Below, piece after piece: positions 59,201 through 64,000 of a DNA stretch of 64,000 bases. The stretch is from the NCBI GenBank assembly GCA_963082715.1, contig OY720450.1, forward strand, positions 57,782,272 to 57,846,271, read 5' to 3'. The translations under genes were made by a program, and so were the position numbers. The notes beneath the pieces are model-generated. The model searched no databases, had not been told where the DNA came from, and was given only the letters and a program-made list of their open reading frames with translations. The DNA comes from Harpalus rubripes. Lineage: Eukaryota; Arthropoda; Insecta; Coleoptera; Carabidae. The stretch's first letter is position 1, and every line of letters starts with the position of its first letter.

Positions 59201-62200
59201 TATTGACGTTGCCATTAAAAAGTTATGGCCTAAGCATGGTCGTGATATCCAAGTTTCAAACACTAGTGGTTCACTAACAATAATAAATCCCAACTTAAAA
59301 GATGATCTTAACCATATGGATTGCCATATTATTAACAAAATATTTTATTTAGGACTTTGAAGCAGATTAATAGCTAAACGGTGGACTTTCAGATTTATTC
59401 AAGTTTAGTTAAATCTTATTTTTGACTTAGGAATATGTGGTTGTCATAGAAACAGTCAGCACATTCAACAAAGACACTAAATTATGTCATTTGACAGCGG
59501 TCAATAGAATGTTTAGATATCTAAGAAAGACTCAAAATTATAAACTTGAATTTGACGAAAAAAAAAAGTACTTAGAAGAGAGAAATTTCTCGACTGTGGT
59601 GTGGATAAGGTGTAAACAATTACGCGAAATCTCAGTCAAACAGCATTTATTCTTACAACACCGACATTTCGGTGTACACTTGCACCTTCTTTAGGGTAGT
59701 AAGATCTTACAGTTTGCTATATATCATGTACACAAAATACATTCGTACTTAACATTTACAGCATACAAAAAATTCATAAAGGGTATCTCCAATAATTCCT
59801 GTTGAAAGGAAATGGTGTAGTACAAATATGTAATGAGGAGAACAATCCAAGCAATCTCACATGAAAATCATCCTCTGTCCACTATGGATACGTTATTACT
59901 ACAAGTAAGAAAAGTGAAATTATTTTTAAAGTTGGATATAGAAATGCTTTCCACTGAGTTGACATTTCCGATAGATCCCGATTCATTACTACATTTATAT
60001 CAAAAAAATACCTTCTACGATATAAGAGACTTATGTTTAGAATAACATGTGCACCAGAGATATTCTAAAAGACAATGTATTTTTTAAAAATAAATTGCAA
60101 AGGGACTTAAATTGTATGGATGGCAATAGTTTTTAGAAAGGGCGATGTAGAACAGTAGAACATTATGAAAACCTTAAGAAAACATTGTGTACCTACCTTA
60201 AAAAGAAACAACATAGAACTGAATAAAAAGAGTTACAGAGTTAAAAACATTGAATTTCTTGGACAGGTACTATCTAATACTGGCATAAGATCTCTAGCAT
60301 CCCATTCCTATAGACGTTTAAAAAGTTTAAAAAAAAATCGCGGCCAGTATTACCGAGCCACTAAGAACAATACTTCGTCAAAGACTGGGTAAACATGCAA
60401 TTATAATTCACCTTTGAAAGAGAACAACATGACGCATTTATGAAATTAAAAAATACATTGTCTTCTGAAAAATCATTAGGATACTACGATCCAAAAGCCA
60501 GACTCAAGTTATTGCTGTCCTGGCATAATTTCCATGAAAAAGAAGCTTCGCTCAAAAGTATAGTGATCAAGAATAGATGGTAAATTAGACAACCAGTTCA
60601 ATCATGAGATGATGCCGCCATAGATTTCATAGGGCCATTGCCGAATAATAATATCAATAATAACAACGGACACAATTAAGCTTCTACGAGAAATATGTAG
60701 TTTCCAGATTAGAACTTCAAGAATCAATAACAGCAGACAACGGAAAGCAATTGATCAGCAAATAATTTAAAGATTTTTGTAAAGAAAACTATATTTTTCC
60801 ACATATCACCATTCCATATTGACCTCTGTAAAATTGCGAAGTTGACCATCAAACTAGTGATTTACTTAAATGATTTAAAAACAGTTAGAAGCGACCGGAA
60901 GGTTGATATGCAGGATTATCCAATGAAGTACAATAGTACTCCTCAGCCAACCACAGGGAAAACACTATCTGAATTATTTTTCGTGGACAATTCAGAGACA
61001 AATTACCAAACATTGTAAATTTATCGGCAGATATAATGGAAGAGAAAATAATAAATAGAGACATATTGGTGAAAGAAAGGGGAAAAACATACGCCGATAC
61101 CGACGCATTAGAACATGAAGTGCAACTGAAAGAAACAGAGTGTGGTGATACAATTTATGTAAACAACATTATTAAAAAAGATAAATTAACTCCAACATTC
61201 GACAGCACAGCCCTAAACTAAGGGGAGACCTACAAATCTAATATGACGAAATTAGCCAACTTTATAGAAGAAATATCATTTACTTGAGAAAAGTCGATGG
61301 CCAATGGCAGGTATATAATGACAAATGATTATTTTCCTTTCAGATCATTCATGTATTTGTAATTTTGTAATAATAAAAAAGAGAGACGTGTAGTGTAGGT
61401 ACTGTGTACTGCTATGTAATGTAATTATTAACTAAATAACGAAACTATGTACATCTGTTGCTTATTGTGTAATATGATTAATGTAATTAATTAATGTAGT
61501 TGTGTTGTGATCGCTGTCTGATAGGAGTCAGTTTGTGTTAGATCGTTGAAGAATAAAGTTAACAAAGTGTATTTTTACAACCACTTATTGTGAATCCTAG
61601 TGAATTCTTCATGAACAAAAAACAAGTTTTAGCGCGTAATTCAAACGCAAAAAAACGATGAAAAATTCGTGTGGTAAACTATTAAATTTATTTAAAAAAA
61701 TTAGGCTGGAATGAGCAAGAAGTTTTGCTCTATCATTATAAAAAAATATCGAATGTAACACCTTTATATGGAAAATATTCTAACAAAATTTAAAATTGCT
61801 AATAAAAATTTAAAACATCTAGAATAGTGTACTGCACCATAGTCAAATTTTAATTATCTTAGATAAGAAAACGAAAATATACGTAAATTAATTACTATTA
61901 ATAAATTTTTGTTTAAATATTAATTATTCCGCAAACTACAAGCGATTGAAGTCGATCAATAATGAAGTGTCACATCCTAAGCAACTTTATTCGTTGCCTG
62001 ATTTTAAAAGCGACTTACACGTCTTTAGCCCACTCCCAACGTGAAACAAACAATGGACAAACATTAGCGCCACCCGCCGCCATAATTTGCGTCATAATAT
62101 TGTCAAGCTATTTCAATGTTCTATAATTTATTAGGAAAAAATGCATTTTATTTATGTTATTTAAACTTAATAATAATTTCTTCGTGTATATAACCTATAA

Positions 62201-63080
62201 ATTTATATACAAAAATATTTCGGCTATGCCAAAAAGTTATACCCTCTAGATAACAGTTTTTCGACCACTGGTGAGGACATGCTACGTCACACGCTAAATT
62301 CTGAACTTGCTCGCATTTTGCGTAATTTTTTTTTACCTATTATGAATTAATTTCTTTCAATGATTCTTTTTTATGGTTCCTATTACAAGTAGATTTAAGT
62401 AGATAAAAGTATTTCTCACATTTAATTCTTTCAATAAAAAAAATATATTGGTATTCTAGTCTCCAGCAGTGGCGTATCTAAGATTTAAATATGGCAACAA
62501 TATGGAATGTATCTTAGGCGCTACTTCAACGGACGCACCACTGAGCGTTTTATATTCAGTAGCTGTAATTTATATTATTTTTGCATTTTATATACCTATT
62601 TTCTATATATTTTTAATAATTATTTAAATTTCACTAGAAATCCTTTCAGACAGAGGCGCATTTTCATTACTTGCCACGGGAGATATTTTCCACAGGTACG
62701 CCACTTGTCGGATGAATAGTACCTCAGCTAAGTGCTAATAATTATACTTACTCCTAAATAATATTTTTCCAACAAGACTTTCTTAATCATCCATTCTGGA
62801 TATCCAATAAAATCTCCCATTGCTTGGCTTTTTTCAATAGTTAACTGCTTTGTCGCATCATCCATCCAAGTAATATGATGTACTCGAGATTCAAATGCTT
62901 TTTTTATATTTCTCCACATCTCAACTACCTGCAATTTAATTTAATGATTATAATATAAGAAATGACTTTTATTAATTAATCACCTTTGGTTTAGTAGAAT
63001 TGAAAAATGACTTATCTGCCAAAGTATATGCAACAGCGTAGCCCATAAAAGATTTTGTTCTAGTTGCGCAGAACTCTTCA
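44111..63080 (-). CDS. Neprilysin-like M13 zinc metallopeptidase (3' half, eight exons)
   Basis: Exons on the minus strand: 63080-62984, 62928-62752, 54646-54487, 53076-53028, 51372-51305, 44832-44702, 44642-44478 and 44290-44111. All junctions have GT donors and AG acceptors, and the phases (0,0,1,2,1,0,0) fit without a stop, giving about 340 residues. Visible motifs: VNAY (substrate binding), HELTH (HExxH, two zinc ligands and the catalytic Glu), ENLADNGG (third zinc ligand and its Asp), VHSPNKYR (the His and Arg of the family), and C-terminal CKIW. M13 enzymes are usually type II membrane ectoenzymes that cleave small extracellular peptides; the cytoplasmic tail, anchor and first half lie beyond 64000. 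All catalytic residues in view are kept, so it is probably functional. The exon at 53 kb is unusual: PMAIINYPFF replaces the common FPAGILQPPF-type sequence. Five introns are long or medium because of transposon insertions; two are under 60 bp. Confidence 0.93.
44478..44642 (-). CDS. M13 peptidase exon g with ENxAD
   Basis: Acceptor GTTTCAG, donor GTAAGT, exactly 55 codons. Contains NGLITLNENLADNGG, carrying the third zinc ligand (Glu) and the Asp that positions a zinc-binding His, and LPGLEKYTNDQLFFLSYAN. Preceded by a 59-bp intron. Confidence 0.96.
44702..44832 (-). CDS. M13 peptidase exon f
   Basis: Acceptor CTTGTAG, donor GTAATA. Encodes GRKLDKHGNIKNWWNTAM and a tail with CFIKQY, the usual 'GRxxDxxGNxxxWW' region that follows HExxH. 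Confidence 0.93.
45034..45218. mobile_element. Foldback MITE in M13 intron
   Basis: Arms of about 85 bp: GGTTACATATTATATTGGTT on the left mirrors the right end; inner AAGCCTCATTTTAAAA pairs with TTTTAAAATGAGGCTC. Non-coding. Confidence 0.8.
47410..47550 (+). pseudogene. hAT transposase dimerisation-domain relic
   Basis: About 45 codons ending in a stop (after LPKLNFKY). The SVASEQLFS-AG and NRL-PE-AE-L pattern is the conserved C-terminal hAT dimerisation region. This is a 3' remnant of the host element. Confidence 0.82.
47562..47746. mobile_element. PIF/Harbinger-type MITE, 185 bp
   Basis: Inverted ends GGGCCGATATTTCCATCT and, reverse-complemented, GGGCTGGTATTTTCATCT. Flanked by TTA on both sides (47559-47561, 47747-47749), the usual 3-bp duplication of PIF/Harbinger. 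It lies inside the hAT element. Confidence 0.87.
49801..49940. mobile_element. Foldback with tRNA-like arms (small)
   Basis: Near-perfect arms: ATTGTGAAAAGAATCCTAGC at the left and its mirror at the right. The right arm has CGGGTTTAAATCCCG, a tRNA T-arm/B-box look-alike. On the minus strand GTGCAATTGGTAGCAC forms a 4-bp D-arm and CAATA/TATTG a 5-bp anticodon-type stem, then GGGTTAAAATCC. This suggests a tRNA-derived origin. Confidence 0.7.
50065..50360. mobile_element. Foldback with two tRNA-like heads facing outward
   Basis: Two arms of about 95 bp, inverted, with a ~100-bp loop. Each arm has an A-box-like AATTGGTAAGAG and a B-box-like TGGGTTCGAG. The left one reads leftward (minus) and the right one rightward (plus), so they diverge. 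It lies in the M13 intron between exons e and f. Confidence 0.78.
50085..50159 (-). repeat. tRNA-like cloverleaf in left arm
   Basis: 75 nt on the minus strand. GGAACTC pairs with GGGTTCC (acceptor, extendable to 8 bp). CTC/GAG is the D-stem with GG in the loop. TTCAA/TTGGA form the anticodon stem with a 7-nt loop CTATATA (T33 kept; anticodon position ATA). CTGGG/CCCGG form the T-stem with TTCGA. Because it is part of an inverted repeat and has an improbable anticodon, I consider it tRNA-derived and not a working tRNA. Confidence 0.6.
50533..50711. mobile_element. Foldback with ACCATTGGGATCTC arms
   Basis: Arms of about 70 bp, inverted, sharing CCATTGGGATCTC, AAATCGGTTAAATTA-type and AAGTTG blocks. 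Fragments of the same arm are seen near 20.72 and 21.42 kb. Confidence 0.75.
50712..51304. other. M13 intron sequence
   Basis: Very AT-rich. No repeat or gene was recognised. Confidence 0.4.
51305..51372 (-). CDS. M13 peptidase exon e with HExxH
   Basis: Acceptor CTTTCAG, donor GTAACT. Encodes DVLNYGSLGVILGHELTHGF then DSR. HELTH supplies two zinc-binding His residues and the catalytic Glu. The intron to exon f is 6.5 kb and contains a Copia relic and several foldbacks. Confidence 0.95.
51893..52401. mobile_element. Foldback with hammerhead-like motifs in both arms
   Basis: Arms of about 240 bp (51893-52130 and 52150-52401) are ~90% similar inverted copies. Near each outer end lies GAGGATGATCCT, a short loop, then AGGATCGAAACGTCGAAGC, read outward on the minus strand at 51940-51974 and on the plus strand at 52318-52355. 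Non-coding; in the M13 intron between exons d and e. Confidence 0.85.
52402..53027. other. M13 intron sequence
   Basis: AT-rich, no feature recognised. Confidence 0.4.
53028..53076 (-). CDS. M13 peptidase exon d (49 bp)
   Basis: Acceptor TTTTTTCAG, donor GTAAGT. Encodes TIPMAIINYPFFNRGL in phase between exons c and e. It occupies the place of the family's 'FPAGxLQPPFF' stretch but is clearly diverged; still, its phase and splice sites fit exactly. Confidence 0.85.
53077..54486. other. M13 intron sequence
   Basis: No gene recognised; no clear repeat structure. Confidence 0.4.
54487..54646 (-). CDS. M13 peptidase exon c
   Basis: Acceptor TTTTTTCAG, donor GTAAGT, 53 codons plus one base. Contains ENNYLDNLIEIIKF, RWTVNPLNVNAY and then SNDI. 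The NAY motif binds the substrate backbone in neprilysin. The intron to exon b is 8.1 kb and holds a Copia and a gypsy relic. Confidence 0.92.
55087..55122. repeat. (TA)n-rich tract
   Basis: Short TATATATA runs with a mirror-like TTTTTATATATATG. Low complexity. Confidence 0.6.
55402..55640 (+). promoter_or_regulatory. LTR-like promoter with heat-shock element and TATA box
   Basis: The block starts TGTTGGAGAAGG, like copia LTRs. At 55409-55421 it holds GAAGGTTCTAGAA, which is a perfect nGAAnnTTCnnGAAn heat-shock element. A TATA box, TATATATAAA, follows at 55434-55443. The next ~200 bp have no long open frame. Most probably this is the 5' LTR (U3/R) of the Copia relic downstream; a host heat-shock promoter is less likely since no chaperone coding follows. 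Heat responsiveness is inferred from the motif alone. Confidence 0.5.
55743..56175 (-). pseudogene. copia gag fragment, inverted
   Basis: The minus strand reads VNGTLEKVKRWEEADAYAMS then IIGDTVDTDSVAVSQNC, followed after a frameshift by MGDMPMEEYMKDAVTKLKAE and DKYNAAQVLRG. This resembles copia Gag ('W..ad..A...I...v'; '...L....Y...V..L..LP'). It is opposite to the rest of the element, so an inversion has occurred with a breakpoint near 56180. Confidence 0.6.
56181..57130 (+). repeat. Tandem duplication, 475-bp unit
   Basis: 56181-56655 and 56656-57130 are nearly identical over most of their length, starting TTACTCGTATTTAATTTTG; one difference is GGTTTTTC versus GGGTTTTC. The unit encodes protease-proximal copia sequence (MVITVADGSELKA). 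The near identity means the duplication is recent compared with the decay of the element. Confidence 0.92.
57985..58720. mobile_element. Foldback with tRNA-like insertion
   Basis: The arms are inverted copies (GTTTAACATGGGAAA, CAAATATCATCT, GGAGTTTTTGATATGG-like, AATACTCCTAATTTAAT, TTATTTTGTAAAATGTATTA). The left arm has about 130 extra bases with tRNA-like boxes at 58150-58290. It interrupts the copia pol relic. Confidence 0.8.
58224..58288 (+). repeat. tRNA-like SINE head in foldback arm
   Basis: A-box-like TAGCAAAGTTGGTT and B-box-like AGTTCAAATCC, 38 bases apart, in a block absent from the opposite arm. Probably a tRNA-derived SINE insertion; a full cloverleaf does not form. Confidence 0.5.
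59660..59697 (-). other. Hammerhead-like motif, degenerate
   Basis: On the minus strand CTAAAGAAGGTG is followed by a loop and ACACCGAAATGTCG: the same arrangement as at 51.9/52.3 kb but with the conserved G of CUGANGA changed to A. Flanking element not defined. Confidence 0.4.
59833..61320 (+). pseudogene. gypsy pol relic
   Basis: RT: HENHPLSTMDTLLLQVRKVK and LKLDIE, then CAPEIF-like and ELNKKSYRVKNIEFLGQVLS. RNase H start: EREQHDAFMKLKNTLSSEKS and LGYYDPKARLK. Integrase: AAIDFIGPLP, ITADNGKQL and NCEVDHQ. C-terminal: YNSTPQPTTGKTLSELFF, NLSADIMEEKI, and EHEVQLKETECGDTIYVNNI followed by LTPTFDSTAL, the usual integrase C-terminal 'GDxVyV' block. Frameshifts and stops throughout; the YIDD region of RT is not recognisable. 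Confidence 0.85.
61389..61579 (+). repeat. Gypsy 3' LTR
   Basis: Begins TGTAGTGTAGG, ends TTTTTACA (TG...CA), with AATAAA near 61549. Follows a polypurine tract. No second copy in the window. Confidence 0.7.
61580..62751. other. M13 intron sequence
   Basis: No gene recognised. Near 62465 CAGTGGCGTATCTAAG resembles a hAT 5' end, and CCACTTGTCGGATG near 62701 is weakly similar to a mirrored end, so a small hAT remnant is possible. Confidence 0.4.
62752..62928 (-). CDS. M13 peptidase exon b
   Basis: Acceptor TTGCAG, donor GTAAGT. 59 codons with ITWMDDATKQLTIEKSQAMG and DFIGYPEWMIKK, matching the M13 'WMDxxTxxxAxxKxxxMxxxIGYP' signature. The 55-bp intron to exon a is typical of insects. Confidence 0.93.
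62984..63080 (-). CDS. M13 peptidase exon a (first in window)
   Basis: Preceded by ATGTTACAG and followed by GTGATT. Encodes EEFCATRTKSFMGYAVAYTL then ADKSFFNSTKPK, which corresponds to the 'C...MGxAVxxxxxxxxF' segment of M13 enzymes. One base at the start completes a codon from an upstream exon outside the window. Confidence 0.88.
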
Positions 63081-63395
63081 CTGTAACATTGTAAGAATAA
63101 CTTTAATTTACAAATTATTATTGTCTTCTATTTTATAATGTTAATAATAAAAAAAATTAATACAACCTAGTTTCAATAATACGTAATTTAGGAGCCTATA
63201 ACATATTTTATTCGATCTTTTAAATGTAGACAATAAACTGAAGCATTTAAAATATTTAAGTATAGGCCTTTATTGCAAAGCGTGCAATTTTTTTTTATTT
63301 TATTTTGCTATTAGAATCTTGAAATAAAACATATAGGTATGTATCTTCAGCGGCTTTATTTATATTTTCTTGAAAAAGGAAAACTATTATTGATC
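63081..63395. other. M13 intron sequence
   Basis: AT-rich; the next upstream exon of the peptidase was not found here. Confidence 0.4.
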
Positions 63396-63745
63396 AATAC
63401 TACACCACAACACTTTTGGACATACTGAAAACTGATATTTAGGAAAAGCACCCGAAAATCAATAAAAAAAGATTTGTTTGATCTCGACAATGCAACCGTT
63501 TATTCAAGAGCAAACGCTCAGTAAAATCGTAAATAAAATACAAAATCTTTCCGCATCCACCGTATTAGTTTAATTTGACTCCCTTAAATTTTCACCTTGT
63601 TCCGAAATTAAAAGAAATGAATTCTGTTGAAGAAATGTTCGAAGCTATAAATTTTAGGGTTCACAAAGAATATCACTTCCCGGGCTAAATCGAGAAGCTT
63701 AGGAAACATTGGATCAAATTTATTGAATAGATTACATTGATAAAT
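63396..63745 (+). pseudogene. mariner transposase C-terminal relic
   Basis: Across shifting frames: YYTTTLLDILKTDI, EKHPKINKKRF, DLDNATVYSRANA (second catalytic Asp in DNA), FPHPPY, LTPLNFHLVPKLK, SVEEMFEAINFRVHKEYHFP and KLRKHWIKFIE. This follows the mariner order 'DNAxxH..., HPPYSPDLAPSDxxLFPxLK, ...KLxxRWxKCI'. The third catalytic Asp position is Asn (PLN for PSD). Several stops; inactive. It lies in the M13 intron upstream of exon a. Confidence 0.78.
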
Positions 63746-64000
63746 AAAATATAGGTAACTTTAAATAGAATGATTTTATTTTGTCAATTCAGAAAATTTA
63801 AATTTAAACTTAAACTTCTAAATAGAGACTAAGAGGATGATGTGGAAGGACTTGCATCGTTCTTGACCATCTAATTTGTGACTTTACATTATAATGCAGG
63901 AAAAGCAGAAGAAACCACATCGTTTATTGCGAATTACTGTATGAAACAATTAAAAACTCAACAATAGTAGATTCATGAATAATTAGCCGCAAATCGCTCA
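63746..64000. other. Right window edge, unassigned
   Basis: Presumably M13 intron continuing beyond the window; nothing recognised. Confidence 0.4.

Larger units (their letters stand above)
57000..59600 (+). pseudogene. copia pol relic (integrase, RT, RNase H side)
   Basis: Reading along: VADGSELKA, MKANLLSVPEIVSKEYKVLF (GAG-pre-integrase side), HTDICGPMETKCIGGTGYLP and FIHDFSRKIFAYNL (integrase core with the first Asp), and IQAIRSDNS-like sequence near 57665. The foldback 57985-58720 follows. Then comes VKKALSGANSSEWKQAIIEE with LKSFKQNK (start of RT), and last, FNKDTKLCHLTAVNRMFRYL (the segment before RNase H). Multiple frameshifts and stops. Confidence 0.78.
55402..59700 (+). mobile_element. 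Second copia element relic, rearranged
   Basis: After the LTR-like start comes a gag fragment on the opposite strand (55743-56175), then a 475-bp tandem duplication (56181-57130). On the plus strand follow the rest of protease, GAG-pre-integrase, integrase, a foldback insertion (57985-58720), RT and RNase H-side sequence up to about 59580. No 3' LTR was found. All parts are frame-broken. It lies in the M13 intron between exons b and c. Confidence 0.75.
59830..61579 (+). mobile_element. Ty3/gypsy 3' half with LTR
   Basis: A pol relic (RT, RNase H, integrase) is followed by a purine-rich AAAAAAGAGAGACG and a 191-bp LTR at 61389-61579. The 5' half and 5' LTR are missing. In the M13 intron between exons b and c. 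Confidence 0.82.

Overview
This is AT-rich nuclear DNA from an animal, most likely an insect. The reasons are GT-AG introns, a split M13 (neprilysin-type) peptidase gene, Copia and Ty3/gypsy retroelements (one with an env-like end, as in insect errantiviruses), hAT, mariner and Harbinger transposons, tRNA-type SINEs and many foldback elements. No order or species can be named from sequence alone. There are no bacterial-type operons, rRNA genes or CRISPR arrays.

Only one host gene is well supported: the 3' half of a neprilysin-like zinc metallopeptidase on the minus strand. Eight exons run from 63080 down to the stop codon at 44111. Their splice phases all agree, and the zinc and substrate-binding motifs are intact. 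Its introns are full of transposons: a Copia relic carrying nested hAT and Harbinger elements (45.3-49.7 kb), foldbacks with tRNA-like arms (49.8-50.4 kb), a foldback with hammerhead-like motifs (51.9-52.4 kb), a rearranged Copia relic (55.4-59.7 kb), a gypsy relic with a 3' LTR (59.8-61.6 kb) and a mariner relic (63.4-63.7 kb).

Region by region: 0-7 kb holds a SINE with target-site duplications, a motif cluster at 2.4-2.8 kb and MITEs. At 7.0-10.2 kb lies a deleted gypsy element with two LTRs, an env-like end and an integrase broken by two MITEs. At 10-20 kb there are foldbacks, a HARBI1-like relic, a LINE relic and several copies of one MITE family that carries a microsatellite. At 20.5-32.3 kb there is a nest: a foldback, long inverted repeats (A/A') enclosing a YqaJ-like nuclease relic, an almost intact hAT element inserted exactly in that relic (8-bp duplication), and a decayed hAT element that is itself cut by a MITE.

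From 32.42 to 36.94 kb there is a 4.4-kb uninterrupted GGAT array ending in 18 GGAC units. It begins at the spot where other copies of the MITE family carry GT repeats. From 37 to 44 kb there are two more SINE copies, a PHD-finger-like relic, a possible signal-peptide exon and much sequence I cannot identify.

Apart from the peptidase, every recognisable coding sequence belongs to a mobile element or to a relic associated with one. Nearly all are broken by stops, frameshifts or insertions. The hAT element at 23.2-26.3 kb is the youngest-looking.
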